Of a stretch of DNA of 64,000 nucleotides, positions 27,388 through 36,700 are shown in pieces. The notes beneath the pieces were generated by a model that ran no database searches, was not told where the DNA came from, and saw only the letters and a list, made by a program, of their open reading frames with translations. Position numbers and translations under genes: made by a program. The DNA comes from Sphingomonas sp. LY29 (GTDB taxonomy: Bacteria > Pseudomonadota > Alphaproteobacteria > Sphingomonadales > Sphingomonadaceae), in NCBI RefSeq assembly GCF_035593985.1, contig NZ_CP141587.1, positions 2,399,132-2,463,131 of the forward strand. Direction: 5' to 3'. Position 1 is the stretch's first letter; each line of letters opens with the position of its first letter.

Positions 27388-30300
27388 TCACAGCAGCAGT
27401 GAGTCCGGGTGGATCGAATAGGCACTCGCGAACAGGTCGAAGCCTGGATCGTACATCTCGCGGAACAGCGGTAGCGCCATCGCATCGACTCCGCTGACCG
27501 AGTCGTCGTCGTTGACGCCGGTTCCGTCGATGCCGACCGACCAGCTTTCGAACGCGCTGTCGCCGTCGCCGTCGGTCACCGTCGCGGTGAATTCGAGCAA
27601 TTGGTCGGGCGTGTCCTGCCCCTGGTTCAACCCGAAGCCACCGATGTCGAATTTGCCCGCCAGCCCGGTAATCCGGACCTGGTCATGATCGCCGTTAGTG
27701 TCCCATTCGATCTTGTACCCGGCATTGAGGCCGGAGATGTCCGCGACGCCGCCCGTGATCGTGATGACGATCGCGGCATTCTGCTGCCCGGGCAGTGAGC
27801 TGTCTTCCAGCAAGGTGCCGTTCGCCGAATAGACCCGAACCGCCGTGATCGACACCGCCGGATCGACGCCAAGATGGTTCAGCGCGAGGTTTTGACCCTG
27901 CGGCGCACCGGCGACATTGAACGCCTCGATCCGCATCGACGCCAGCGCGTTGCCCTGGATCTGCGCGATTTTGCAAAAGGCGGAATCGACTTCCGTGGTC
28001 GATCCGTACTGCATGTTGTCGGCGTCGTCCGCCTCGTTTTGGTCGAGTCCCCCGGGCGCTCCAGCCAGATAGTTTGCAACCGGATTGGTGACGTAGGTGA
28101 ACACCGCGCCGTCGCCAGGATCGAACATCTGGTTGTCGATGCCGATCGTGACCGGCCCGCCGCCCTTCGACGTGTTGATCGTGTCGCTGGCGTTGGTGAA
28201 TGTGCCGTCCCCGCTCAGCACCGGCGCGCGACCGATGACAATCAACGCAGAAGAAGCCGTCCCGACGGTCCCAAACAGATTCTGTCCCGACGGCAGGTCG
28301 TCGAAGTTGAATTCGGTGACTGACGGCGGCGGGTCGATCAGAACGTCGAAGGTGTAGGTCCCGGCGGCGGCCTGATCGAGCGTCATCCGATAGTAAGCGG
28401 TATCGCCGGCATTGCCGAAGATGTCGTCGCCACCGGTATCGGCCCAGTAGGTGACAGACCGGCTGTCGCCGGCAAGCACGCCTTCGAGATCAACGCCATT
28501 GATCGTCAGCGATTCTGTGTAGTCGGTCAGCGTGTAGGGATTGGTCTTCACGTCGGAACCCACTGCGCCGTTCAGGGTCTTCGTAACCGAGTCCCCGGCC
28601 TCGAAGTCCACCAATCCGTCATCGATCGGACCGATCGCCGGACCGTCGTCCTCAAATCGAAGCGCGGGACCGATGTCGGCGCTGGCACTGTCCTGGTCGC
28701 CATCGCCATCGGTGACGGTCCTTACCGCCGATACCTTGCTGGCGGCGATCGACAGATAGGTATCCGCCTCATCCGGGTCGTCCGGGTCGCCGTGCACCAT
28801 CGCTCGCGACTGATCGAGCGTCACATCGCCCGTGTCTTCGTCGATACTGATCCGGAAGACTTCGATCCCGCCAGCAATCCTCCCGACGATGTCGTCACCA
28901 TCGACATAAAGGTAAACCGACAGGTTGGTCGCAGTATCGACCAGGCCCGAGTCCGCGCCCGGAGCAGAGAGTGCGAGTGAATAGGCCGACGCATCGGCGC
29001 CCCCGCCGTCGCTGCCATAGGCCTCGTCCGTGGCGAACAACACCGCGCCCGATACGGTTACCTTTCCGAGCGACGTCGTCTCGTCCTCGAAATCGTTGGC
29101 ACCGATGCTTTCGTCGACGCGAACCTCTGCACCCGCTCGCAACGAAAGAGTAACGCTCGGTCCATCGTCTTCGATCTTCATCGCCGGTCCGATATCGGCG
29201 CTGGCGCTGTCCTGATCGTCGTCGGCGTCGGTAATCGTGCGCACCGCAAATATGAGGCCCGATGCAATCGACAAAGCCGTGTCCGCTTCGTCCGGATCGC
29301 CCGTGTCGCCATGAACGAGCGCCCGCGACAGTTCGAGCGTGACCGCGCCGGTGTCGCTGTCGATACTGATCCGCAGCACCTCTATCCCGCCCGAGATTCG
29401 CCCGACGATATCGGCGCCATCGCTGTAAAGCAGGACGGCTTCGCCCGACGCGGTGTCCACCAAGCCGGAGTCGGCGGCCTCATCGGACAGATCCAGCGAC
29501 CAGTCCGAGCTGTCAGCCGCATGGCCGTCGGTGCCGAAGTCGGCATTGCCGCCGAACAGCGCCGCTGCTGCAACGGTGACCTTGCCAAGCGAGGCGCTCT
29601 CATCCTCTCCGGGATTCTCGTCCAGGCTTTCGTCGACTCGAACCTCGGCATTCGCGACTAGCGAGAGGGTCACGTCCGGACCGGCATCCTCGAAGATGAG
29701 CCGATCGCCGATATCGACGTTGGCGCCGTCCGGCCGATCGACTCCGAAGCCGCCGATGTCGAACTTGCCGGCCACGCCCTGGATCAGGACCTGATCGTGG
29801 ACTCCATTGGTCGACCACTCGATCTTGTATCCGGCGTTGAGGCCGGTGACGGTGTAGCTTCCGTCGGCGTTGGCCGTCGGCGCGTCGATCGTCTGGACGA
29901 TGACTCCCGCGCCGTTCTTCACGACAATCTGCGTAATGGTCACGACGGACCCGGTGCCCAAACCGCCGCCGGCCCCCGTGCTTGCGAAGGCGCGACCATC
30001 GAGGTCGTTATCGCCGTTGAAGGCCTTGATCGACAGGCTCGCCAAGGCATTGCCCTGGATCTGGGCGATCTTCACGAAACCGCCGTCGGCCTCGATACGC
30101 TCTCCGAACTTGATGTTGTCGGCATCGTCGGCCTCATTCTGGTCAAGGCCTCCCACCACGCCGGCCAGATAGTTCGGATCGGGCTGCGTCACGAAGGTGA
30201 AGTAGGCGCCGTCGCCGGGGTCGAACATCTGGTTGTTGATGCCGATCGTGGTCGGGCCGCCGCCCTTCGACGTGTTGATGGTGTTGCTGGCGTTGGTGAA

Positions 30301-30993
30301 CGTGCCGTCGCCGGATAGGTCGGGCGCCATGCCGATCACGACCAGCGCGTTGTCCGCATCGCCGACAATCCCGAACAGGTTTTGACCCGACGGAAGGCTG
30401 TTGAAGTTGAATTCCTGCGACACGCGTGCGGAGACGCCGATCGCGTCGAGCAGGTTGACGGGGTCGTCGGGATCGTCCGCGTTGGGATTGTGCAGCGGTT
30501 GAAACTGAACCATTTCGACGCCCGCGCTGCTGAGGTCGCCGCTCGGCGAAAGATGGATTGCGAAGACGATCGTGCCATCGGCGGTGCGCCCAAGGACCAT
30601 CTGGTCGCCCATTTCCGCGTCGGTGGACAGATAGATCGCCTCACCGTCGAGCGTCTCCAGATCGGTCAGGACGCCGGGATCGCCAGGTTGCCAGGTGGCG
30701 AGCGCGTTGCCGTCGCCGTCGACGAAGCCCAGCCCGATGATCGAGGTGTTGGGGCTGGATACGGTAATGAAGTTCGACCCACGGACGGCGACGCCGTTGG
30801 CGGTCGCAAAGCCCGCATCGAGGCCGAGGCCGTCGAAGAGTCGTTCGTAGAAGGCCGCACTGCTCCCCATGAGGGAAGCAAGCGAGACATCCTGATCGTT
30901 ATTGTCTTCGGAGCCCTGAGCCACGCCACCGGTCTGCAGGCCGAACGATTCGTCCAGGACGCAGTTGCCGTCGATGATGATGTTGGTAGCCAT
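27388..30993 (-). CDS. Large modular repeat protein (DUF5801/RTX-adhesin-like)
   Basis: A 1201-residue, very acidic protein rich in Asp, Gly, Thr and Ser, of the kind found in T1SS-exported adhesins. The layout is an N-terminal region (1-193) with LDESFGLQ, module A1 (about 194-425, starting FNFNSLPSGQNLFG), two DUF5801-like repeats D1 (about 432-604) and D2 (605-777) each opening with ED(A/D)GP and containing DSASADIGPA, a linker, module A2 (about 894-1117) that duplicates A1, and a C-terminal tail ending in three leucines. No signal peptide, no GGxGxD nonapeptides and no cysteine-rich region are seen. Type I secretion is inferred from composition only; no exporter genes are nearby. GGAGAAG six bases before the ATG at 30993 fixes the start. 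Confidence 0.8.
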   Translation of the reverse strand: MATNIIIDGNCVLDESFGLQTGGVAQGSEDNNDQDVSLASLMGSSAAFYERLFDGLGLDAGFATANGVAVRGSNFITVSSPNTSIIGLGFVDGDGNALATWQPGDPGVLTDLETLDGEAIYLSTDAEMGDQMVLGRTADGTIVFAIHLSPSGDLSSAGVEMVQFQPLHNPNADDPDDPVNLLDAIGVSARVSQEFNFNSLPSGQNLFGIVGDADNALVVIGMAPDLSGDGTFTNASNTINTSKGGGPTTIGINNQMFDPGDGAYFTFVTQPDPNYLAGVVGGLDQNEADDADNIKFGERIEADGGFVKIAQIQGNALASLSIKAFNGDNDLDGRAFASTGAGGGLGTGSVVTITQIVVKNGAGVIVQTIDAPTANADGSYTVTGLNAGYKIEWSTNGVHDQVLIQGVAGKFDIGGFGVDRPDGANVDIGDRLIFEDAGPDVTLSLVANAEVRVDESLDENPGEDESASLGKVTVAAAALFGGNADFGTDGHAADSSDWSLDLSDEAADSGLVDTASGEAVLLYSDGADIVGRISGGIEVLRISIDSDTGAVTLELSRALVHGDTGDPDEADTALSIASGLIFAVRTITDADDDQDSASADIGPAMKIEDDGPSVTLSLRAGAEVRVDESIGANDFEDETTSLGKVTVSGAVLFATDEAYGSDGGGADASAYSLALSAPGADSGLVDTATNLSVYLYVDGDDIVGRIAGGIEVFRISIDEDTGDVTLDQSRAMVHGDPDDPDEADTYLSIAASKVSAVRTVTDGDGDQDSASADIGPALRFEDDGPAIGPIDDGLVDFEAGDSVTKTLNGAVGSDVKTNPYTLTDYTESLTINGVDLEGVLAGDSRSVTYWADTGGDDIFGNAGDTAYYRMTLDQAAAGTYTFDVLIDPPPSVTEFNFDDLPSGQNLFGTVGTASSALIVIGRAPVLSGDGTFTNASDTINTSKGGGPVTIGIDNQMFDPGDGAVFTYVTNPVANYLAGAPGGLDQNEADDADNMQYGSTTEVDSAFCKIAQIQGNALASMRIEAFNVAGAPQGQNLALNHLGVDPAVSITAVRVYSANGTLLEDSSLPGQQNAAIVITITGGVADISGLNAGYKIEWDTNGDHDQVRITGLAGKFDIGGFGLNQGQDTPDQLLEFTATVTDGDGDSAFESWSVGIDGTGVNDDDSVSGVDAMALPLFREMYDPGFDLFASAYSIHPDSLLL
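27645..28312 (-). repeat. Module A, second copy, inside the repeat protein
   Basis: Encodes about residues 894-1117. Shared with copy one are LPSGQNLFG, DGTFTNAS-TINTSKGGGP, NQMFDPGDGA, GGLDQNEADDADN, KIAQIQGNALAS, LNAGYKIEW and LAGKFDIGGFG-type segments in the same order, so this is an internal duplication of roughly 220 residues. Confidence 0.85.
28663..29181 (-). repeat. DUF5801-like repeat D2
   Basis: Encodes about residues 605-777, adjoining D1 directly. It shares AEVRVDES, SLGKVTV, DSGLVDTA, ADIVGRI-GGIEV-RISID and VRT-TD-D-DQDSASADIGPA with D1. Confidence 0.8.
29182..29700 (-). repeat. DUF5801-like repeat D1
   Basis: Encodes about residues 432-604. It has the same length (173 codons) and motif order as D2, so the pair is a tandem in-frame duplication within the gene. 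Confidence 0.8.
29765..30413 (-). repeat. Module A, first copy, inside the repeat protein
   Basis: Encodes about residues 194-410. Order of conserved blocks is the same as in the second copy, 2.1 kb away. The two copies flank the D1-D2 pair and linker. Confidence 0.85.
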
Positions 30994-31147
30994 TGATCTT
31001 CTCCGGACAGAAGAGGGCAAGAGCCGGAGTCGATAAACTCCGACCGGCCCAAGGATTGGGTTCGGCTGGACTGGGCAATGCCAGTCGCTGATCTGCTGAA
31101 AGTAAGCGCCCCTCACCGAAACAACGGTGTCGCCCCAACCATATCTA

Positions 31148-31162
31148 CCTAGTCGAAGTAGG
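31148..31162. promoter_or_regulatory. Candidate LuxR-type operator upstream of the repeat-protein gene
   Basis: CCTAGTCGAAGTAGG is a 15-base palindrome with one mismatched pair. It lies 155 bases upstream of the repeat-protein start and 99 bases after the luxR-type stop, in the only sizeable gap of this locus. Regulation by the neighbouring LuxR-type protein is inferred from position. Confidence 0.4.
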
Positions 31163-31260
31163 CGACCATGGTGATACTTGGCGTATATCCAATTCGCTTT
31201 CGACCGCCGCGAAAGCTTGCGGTGGATCTATATCCTTTTGGAAAGTCGCAGGACGCGTTC

Positions 31261-31866
31261 TCAGTGGACGCGGTCGCTCGGCGCATTGGGGCGATCGAAG
31301 GACAGCTGGCGCCGTCGCTCGTAGCCGAGCTTGTGCAGGATGTTGTGGACGTGAGTCTTGATCGTCCCGTCCGAAAGATTGAGCGCGCGGGCGATATGCT
31401 TGTTGCTGAGACCTTCCGCGGCGAGGCGGGCAACCTCTTCCTCCCGCCGGCTGAGGCCGTCCCAACTATGGCAATTCTTCCCATCCGGGCAGGGACGGGC
31501 GGCGAAATGCGGATCGACCCAGCGTTCGTTGCGCTTCACGCTCTTCAGGCAATCGAGAACCGACTCACGCGATGCCGTACTGAGCAGCAATCCCGTGATC
31601 GGCGACGCCATGAAGTCGGCGAGCGGCAGCTGGTCGGTGGCATGGAGGATGACGACGACCGGCAAGAGCGGGCGCGCTGAGCCGTTGACGGCGCCAATCA
31701 AGGTCGATGGCAGCTTCGTCAGCGCGACGAGCGCAATCGCGCTGGCAGGGATGTGTTCCGGGGAAAACTCCTCGACGATCGAGGTTTCGTATCCGACTGC
31801 GGAAAGAACCGCCGAAACGCCTTCCACCCAGATATCACAGGGGTCGGTGATCGTGACCGCGGTCAT
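31261..31866 (-). CDS. LuxR/NarL-type response regulator with degenerate receiver
   Basis: A 201-residue protein. The C-terminal domain is a clear LuxR-type helix-turn-helix, LSRREEEVARLAAEGLSNKHIARALNLSDGTIKTHVHNIL. The N-terminal 110 residues resemble a receiver in length and pattern, but the segment expected to carry the phosphorylated Asp reads IALVALTK with no aspartate, so phosphorylation at the usual site is not possible. AAGGAG just before the ATG at 31866 supports this start. It lies immediately upstream of, and co-oriented with, the large repeat-protein gene and has no histidine kinase next to it. Confidence 0.88.
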   Translation of the reverse strand: MTAVTITDPCDIWVEGVSAVLSAVGYETSIVEEFSPEHIPASAIALVALTKLPSTLIGAVNGSARPLLPVVVILHATDQLPLADFMASPITGLLLSTASRESVLDCLKSVKRNERWVDPHFAARPCPDGKNCHSWDGLSRREEEVARLAAEGLSNKHIARALNLSDGTIKTHVHNILHKLGYERRRQLSFDRPNAPSDRVH

Positions 31867-32003
31867 CTGCTCCTTCCTCAAGAAAGAATTGCAGCGCGAC
31901 GTTTGGCGCACCGCAGGCAGCGCAAAGCACGAATTACAGCGTAGTTAACAAAATATTTACGGGAAAAGCGGTCGTGGCACAAGGGTTGGGGATGCGGAGC
32001 GAC

Positions 32004-32447
32004 CTATCGACGTGCGTCTGCTTCCGCGCAGGCCAGAACATCAGCCCGTTCATTCTCGGGGTGGCCTGCGTGGCCCTTCACCCAAAGCCATTCGACACGA
32101 TGCGGCGTGGCCGCCTCGAGCAATGCTTGCCACAGTTCGGCATTCTTCACCGGCTTGCGATCGGCAGTTTTCCAGCCATTCTTGCGCCAGCCATGGATCC
32201 ACTTCGTGATCCCGTCGCGAACGTAATTGCTGTCGGTGGTCAGCCTGACACGGCAAGGCTTGGTCAACGCCTTGAGCGACTCGATTGCCGCCATCAACTC
32301 CATGCGGTTGTTCGTCGACGGATTCTCGCCGCCCGAAAGCTCGCGCTCACGGTCTCCGAACCGCAGGATCGCCCCCCAGCCTCCCGGACCGGGGTTCCCC
32401 TTGCATGCGCCGTCGGTGAAAATCTCGACCTGCGGAAGTTCGCTCAT
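32004..32447 (-). CDS. rnhA: Ribonuclease HI
   Basis: RNase HI removes RNA from RNA-DNA hybrids. The 147-residue product has all four catalytic acidic residues (Asp12 in [15 protein letters not shown], Glu50 in NNRMEL, Asp72 in TTDSNYV, Asp136 in ERADVLA) and the assisting His126 in VKGHAGH. The basic protrusion characteristic of the E. coli enzyme ([20 protein letters not shown]) is present. The start overlaps the ispH stop by four bases, so it is the second gene of an ispH-rnhA unit. Confidence 0.97.
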   Translation of the reverse strand: MSELPQVEIFTDGACKGNPGPGGWGAILRFGDRERELSGGENPSTNNRMELMAAIESLKALTKPCRVRLTTDSNYVRDGITKWIHGWRKNGWKTADRKPVKNAELWQALLEAATPHRVEWLWVKGHAGHPENERADVLACAEADARR

Positions 32448-33397
32448 GCAGCCGTGAGCAATTCGCGGGGAAGCTTGAAGACCATGTCCTCGGTGACGTG
32501 CGCGGCTTCTTCCTCGGTCACTTCGAAGCGCTGAGCGATCGCGTCGACCACTTCGCGAACGAGGACCTCAGGAGCCGAAGCGCCCGCAGTGAGGCCGACG
32601 GTCTGTGGCTGCCCCAGCCATTCCCAGTCGATGTCGCTGGCGCGCTGGATCAGTCGGCTGGGAACGTTCATCCGCTGAGCGACCTCGGCGAGGCGAAGCG
32701 AATTACTGCTGTTCGGAGCGCCGATGACCAGCACGCGATCGCACTGCGGCGCGATGACCTTGACCGCCGCCTGTCGATTGGAAGTCGCGTAGCAAATGTC
32801 CTCGCCGCGCGGCGCCCGGATTTCGGGAAAGCGGCGCTTGAGAATGTCGACGATCTCCGCTGTGTCATCGACCGACAACGTCGTCTGGGTCAGGAAGCTG
32901 AGGTTTGACGTGTCCGTGACGACAATGTTTTCGGCGTCCTCGGCCGTCTCCACCAGCGTCATCGCGCCGACAGGCACTTGTCCGAAGGTCCCGATCACCT
33001 CGGGATGGCCGTCATGACCGATAAAGAGGATGTGCATCCCCGCTTCGATCAGGCGCTGCGCCTGGCGGTGGACCTTGCTGACCAGCGGGCAGGTGGCGTC
33101 CAGATAGTCGAGCCCGCGCGCCTGCGCGGCGGCCGGAACGACTTTCGGAACGCCGTGGGCCGAAAAGACCACGGGACGGCCGTCCGGAACCTGATCGAGT
33201 TCCTCGACGAATACCGCGCCAAGGCCGCGCAGCCGATCGACCACGAAGCGGTTGTGGACGATCTCGTGGCGTACGTAGACCGGGGGTCCGTAACGCCCGA
33301 TCGCCTTTTCGACGATGGTGATTGCGCGATCGACACCCGCGCAGAATCCGCGAGGGGCGGCGATTAGCAGGTGGAGCGGGGGCTTGGCGGGGGGCAT
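32444..33397 (-). CDS. ispH: 4-hydroxy-3-methylbut-2-enyl diphosphate reductase
   Basis: IspH is the last enzyme of the MEP isoprenoid pathway, a 4Fe-4S protein making IPP and DMAPP. The 317-residue product has the three cluster cysteines at Cys19 (APRGFCAGV), Cys103 (DATCPLV) and Cys202 ([10 protein letters not shown]), and the active-site motif FSAHGVP. The frame extends upstream to 33586, but [21 protein letters not shown] at 33397 fits the family. It is coupled to rnhA by an ATGA overlap and divergent from the lipoprotein gene. Confidence 0.97.
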   Translation of the reverse strand: MPPAKPPLHLLIAAPRGFCAGVDRAITIVEKAIGRYGPPVYVRHEIVHNRFVVDRLRGLGAVFVEELDQVPDGRPVVFSAHGVPKVVPAAAQARGLDYLDATCPLVSKVHRQAQRLIEAGMHILFIGHDGHPEVIGTFGQVPVGAMTLVETAEDAENIVVTDTSNLSFLTQTTLSVDDTAEIVDILKRRFPEIRAPRGEDICYATSNRQAAVKVIAPQCDRVLVIGAPNSSNSLRLAEVAQRMNVPSRLIQRASDIDWEWLGQPQTVGLTAGASAPEVLVREVVDAIAQRFEVTEEEAAHVTEDMVFKLPRELLTAA

Positions 33398-33506
33398 GGA
33401 GCGCGATGTAAGCGATTGCTTGCAGCCAGCCAAGGCGCTTCCTATGAACGACGCCAAGAACACCGCCTGCCACGGGCAGAAAAAAAAAGAGGAACCCGCC
33501 ATCGTG

Positions 33507-34136
33507 ATGCGCCGCCTGACTGCCCTGGCCCTGATCCTCCTTGCCACTGCCTGCTCACGCGAAGGCGAGATTGGCGGCGGCGGCATCTATATCACTCGTT
33601 CGTCCTGCCCGCAGGTCGGTATCCCGGCCGCCACCGGCGACATCACGCTGTTCAACCCGTCGAATCGCACCGATGCAGCTGCGCTCGACGTGTCTGCCGC
33701 GCTCACCAACCTGCGCGCGACCTGCGACGAGACGGGCGACAATGTCGTGTCCACCGCGACCTTCGACGTCGTGGCGACCCGGCGCGATGCCGGCCCGGAG
33801 CGCACCGTCGTGCTCCCTTACTTCAACGTCGTGATGCAGGCCGGCACCCAGGTCGTCGCCAAGAAGGTCGGCACCGTCGGACTGACCTTCGCGGCGGGTA
33901 GCCAGCGCGCTTCGACTCGGGGCCAGGCGACGATCCAGGTCGCGCGAGGCGCCGCGACGCTGCCGGAAAACGTCCGCGCCGAACTGACTCGCGAACGCAA
34001 GCCGACCGACGCCGACGCGGCGGTGGATCCCTTGTCGGATCCCGCGATCCGCGATGCCGTCGCCAAGGCGACCTTCGAGCATCTGATCGGCTTCCAGCTT
34101 ACCGCCGAGCAACTGCGCTACAACGCAACCCGCTGA
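33507..34136 (+). CDS. Uncharacterised lipoprotein
   Basis: A 209-residue predicted lipoprotein: [16 protein letters not shown] gives a lipobox at Cys16. The mature part is a beta-rich sequence with [18 protein letters not shown] near the start, a central region reading [29 protein letters not shown], and a charged helical C-terminus. I do not recognise a family with known function. An in-frame GTG directly before the ATG could also start; AGAGGA lies 10-13 bases upstream. It stands alone between divergent ispH and the glycine riboswitch. Confidence 0.75.
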   Translation: MRRLTALALILLATACSREGEIGGGGIYITRSSCPQVGIPAATGDITLFNPSNRTDAAALDVSAALTNLRATCDETGDNVVSTATFDVVATRRDAGPERTVVLPYFNVVMQAGTQVVAKKVGTVGLTFAAGSQRASTRGQATIQVARGAATLPENVRAELTRERKPTDADAAVDPLSDPAIRDAVAKATFEHLIGFQLTAEQLRYNATR

Positions 34137-34215
34137 TCGCTTGGTCGCGGGCGCGTTGACACGCCCCCGCCGCCTCGCCACAGCGAACACGTCAGCTGGC
34201 GCCGCTCGCGGGGCC

Positions 34216-34412
34216 GGAAACAGACGCGGGAGAGTCCCCGGAGACGGGGCGCCGAAGGAGCAACCGCCCCCGGAATCTCTCAGGCAAACGGACCGCGTCT
34301 GTCCGACAGTCTGGAAAGTGTCCTCTTCGTTCAGGAGAAGACCGCCGAAGGGGTAACCCCGGACAACGCTCCGGGGGAAAGCTCTCAGGTTACCGCGACA
34401 GACGGGGGCCCG
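34216..34412 (+). promoter_or_regulatory. Tandem glycine riboswitch upstream of gcvT
   Basis: Two glycine aptamers in series lie in the 328-base gap before gcvT. Aptamer 1 (about 34221-34301) is closed by a perfect nine-base P1 pairing of CAGACGCGG with CCGCGTCTG and contains GGGAGAG, GCCGAAGGAGCAA and ATCTCTCAGGCAAA. Aptamer 2 (about 34302-34410) is closed by GTCTG with CAGAC and contains GCCGAAGGGGTAA and CTCTCAGGTTACCG. These are the defining conserved blocks of the class, which in known cases switches on glycine cleavage genes when glycine is abundant. The remaining gap bases hold a TTGACA at 34156-34161, a possible -35, with no convincing -10. Confidence 0.95.
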
Positions 34413-34464
34413 ATCTACAAGCGCGGGGGACCTCCCTCGTGACGGGCTTTCGAGGATGACGCGC

Positions 34465-35589
34465 ATGGCCGAGACGACCGAACCGACCCACACCTTGCCG
34501 CTCGATCGCTGGCACCGAGACCAGGGCGCGCGCATGGTCCCGTTCGCGGGCTATGAAATGCCCGTCCAGTACGAAGGCATCATGGCCGAGCATTTGTGGG
34601 CCCGCACCCACGCGGGGCTATTCGACGTCAGCCACATGGGCCAATTGCTGTTCCACGGCCCCGATCTCGACAAGGCGCTCGAAACGCTCCTTCCCGGCGA
34701 CCTGCAGATGCTGAAGGACGGGCGCCTCCGCTACTCGATGCTGCTGTCCGAGGATGGCGGGATCATCGACGACCTGATGGCCACGCGCCGCGGCGATCAT
34801 TTCTACCTCGTCGTCAACGGCGCGACGAAGGACGGCGACATCGAGCAGTTCGAGCGTCGCCTGCCGCGCACGGTCGCGATGGACCATATGAAGGAGCAGG
34901 CGCTCCTTGCACTCCAGGGTCCCGAGGCCGCCGCGGCGCTCGACGCGATCGTCCCGGGCGTGGGCGACCTCGTCTTCATGCAGGCGGCGCTGTTCCGCTG
35001 GAACGAAAAGCCGCTGTGGATCAGCCGCTCGGGCTACACCGGCGAGGACGGCTTTGAAATTTCGGTGGCGTCGCGCGATGTCGAGGCCTTGGCCGACGCT
35101 TTGCTTGCCGATGAGCGCGTGAAGCCAATCGGCCTCGGCGCCCGCGACTCGCTCCGGCTCGAGGCCGGTCTGCCGCTCTACGGCCACGACCTCGACGGCG
35201 GCACCACGCCGGTCATGGCCGACCTCACCTTCGCGATCGGGAAGCGTCGCCGCGCCGAGGGCGGCTTCGCCGGCGCGCTCCGCATCATGGCGGAACTCGA
35301 CAATGGCGCCGCACAGAAGCGCGTCGGCCTCCTCGTCGACGGCAAGCAACCGGTGCGCGAAGGCGCGCTGATCCTCGACGACGAGGGCAATGAGATCGGA
35401 CGGGTTACCAGCGGCGGCCATTCGCCCTCGCTCGGTCGCCCGATCGCCATGGGCTATGTCGCGACCGCCGCCGCCGAGCCAGGCACCCGCCTAAAGCTGG
35501 AGCAGCGCGGCAAGATTTTCGAGGGCGAGGTGACGGCGATGCCGTTCGTGCCCCATCGCTACCATCGCAAGCAGGGAGTAACCGCATGA
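34465..35589 (+). CDS. gcvT: Glycine cleavage system T protein (aminomethyltransferase)
   Basis: GcvT transfers the methylene group from the aminomethyl-lipoyl H protein to tetrahydrofolate, releasing ammonia. The 374-residue product has the family features [24 protein letters not shown], and the folate-binding [10 protein letters not shown]. The ATG at 34465 is preferred over 34456 because GAGG at 34452-34455 abuts the first ATG but is nine bases from the second. First gene after the riboswitch; its stop overlaps the gcvH start (ATGA). Confidence 0.97.
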   Translation: MAETTEPTHTLPLDRWHRDQGARMVPFAGYEMPVQYEGIMAEHLWARTHAGLFDVSHMGQLLFHGPDLDKALETLLPGDLQMLKDGRLRYSMLLSEDGGIIDDLMATRRGDHFYLVVNGATKDGDIEQFERRLPRTVAMDHMKEQALLALQGPEAAAALDAIVPGVGDLVFMQAALFRWNEKPLWISRSGYTGEDGFEISVASRDVEALADALLADERVKPIGLGARDSLRLEAGLPLYGHDLDGGTTPVMADLTFAIGKRRRAEGGFAGALRIMAELDNGAAQKRVGLLVDGKQPVREGALILDDEGNEIGRVTSGGHSPSLGRPIAMGYVATAAAEPGTRLKLEQRGKIFEGEVTAMPFVPHRYHRKQGVTA

Positions 35590-35957
35590 GCCTCTATTTC
35601 ACCGGCGAGCATGAGTGGATCCGGGTCGAAGGCGACACCGCGACCATCGGCATCAGTGACCATGCGCAGCACGCGCTGGGCGACATCGTCTTCGCCGAGG
35701 TGCCAGAGCAAGGCCGCGCGCTGAATAAGGGTGACGAGGCCGCGGTGGTCGAATCGGTCAAGGCTGCCAGCGACGTCTACGCCCCGATCGCGGGTGAGGT
35801 GATCGAGGGCAATCCGGCGCTCGCCGACGACCCGTCGCTCGTCAATCGCGATCCCGAGGGCGAGGGCTGGTTCTTCAAGATGACGCTCGCCGACGCGGCC
35901 GAACTCGAAGGCCTGATGGACGAGACCGCCTATCGCGAATGGGTGAAGACGCTCTGA
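35586..35957 (+). CDS. gcvH: Glycine cleavage system H protein
   Basis: The lipoyl carrier that shuttles the aminomethyl group among the P, T and L proteins. The 123-residue product has the lipoylation site [14 protein letters not shown] with Lys59. Typical length. Overlaps gcvT by four bases and the downstream methyltransferase by 19 bases. lipB in this window supplies octanoyl groups for lipoylation of such proteins. Confidence 0.97.
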   Translation: MSLYFTGEHEWIRVEGDTATIGISDHAQHALGDIVFAEVPEQGRALNKGDEAAVVESVKAASDVYAPIAGEVIEGNPALADDPSLVNRDPEGEGWFFKMTLADAAELEGLMDETAYREWVKTL

Positions 35958-36700
35958 TCCTCAATGCCGCCTCGACTAGCCAGTGGGATGCGGGCGACTA
36001 CGCCCGCGTCGGTGGTTTCGTGTCTGCCCTTGGTCAGGCGGCGCTCGACTTGCTCGACCCCCAACCCGGCGAGCACATTCTCGACGTCGGTTGCGGCGAC
36101 GGCACGCTGACCCTCAAGATCCGCGAGGCGGGGGCGGACGTCGTCGGCATCGACAACAGCCTTAGCATGATCGGCGCGGCGCGGGCCAAGGGGCTCGACG
36201 CCCGCCTGATGGACTCGGCCGAGCTGAAATTCGCCGAAGCGTTCGATGCAGCGTTCTCCAACGCGACCCTGCACTGGGTGATCGACAAGGAACGCGCCGC
36301 CCGCGCGATCTGGTTTGCGCTCAAGCCCGGCGGCCGCTTTGCCGGGGAGATGGGCGGGGAGGGCAACTTGGCCCGATTGCGCCAGGCGCTCGACGACGAG
36401 CTCGTCGCGCGCGGGTTCGGTCCGCCGACCTATGCCGCCAACTGGTATCCGTCGGTCGAGGAATTCGTTGACGTCTACGAAGCTGTCGGCTTCCGCGACG
36501 TCGATGCACGTCTGATCGAACGCCCGACGACGCTGGATCATGGCGTCGCCGCCTGGGTCCTGACCTTTCGCGCCGGCTGGCTCGACCGTGCCGGCGTCCC
36601 GCACGACGACCGCCAATCCATTGCCGATGCCGTCGCCGATCGCATCGGTGGCAATGTCGCCGATTATGTCCGCCTTCGCTTTACCATGAGGAAGCCCTGA
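35939..36700 (+). CDS. Class I SAM-dependent methyltransferase within the gcv operon
   Basis: A 253-residue Rossmann-fold methyltransferase. Motif I is [16 protein letters not shown] (about residues 46-61), followed by the acidic ribose-binding [12 protein letters not shown] and the post-[34 protein letters not shown], a pattern shared with trans-aconitate and ubiquinone/biotin-type methyltransferases. The ATG at 35939 lies inside the end of gcvH; no later start is plausible before motif I. The stop overlaps the gcvPA start in TGATG. It is thus translated between gcvH and gcvPA. Substrate unknown. Confidence 0.88.
   Translation: MGEDALILNAASTSQWDAGDYARVGGFVSALGQAALDLLDPQPGEHILDVGCGDGTLTLKIREAGADVVGIDNSLSMIGAARAKGLDARLMDSAELKFAEAFDAAFSNATLHWVIDKERAARAIWFALKPGGRFAGEMGGEGNLARLRQALDDELVARGFGPPTYAANWYPSVEEFVDVYEAVGFRDVDARLIERPTTLDHGVAAWVLTFRAGWLDRAGVPHDDRQSIADAVADRIGGNVADYVRLRFTMRKP

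Noticed and set aside
27645..30413. The long repeats at 27.6-30.4 kb considered as a mobile element or CRISPR-like array
   Set aside because: All repeats are in frame within one coding sequence, diverged at the DNA level, and correspond to duplicated protein modules.
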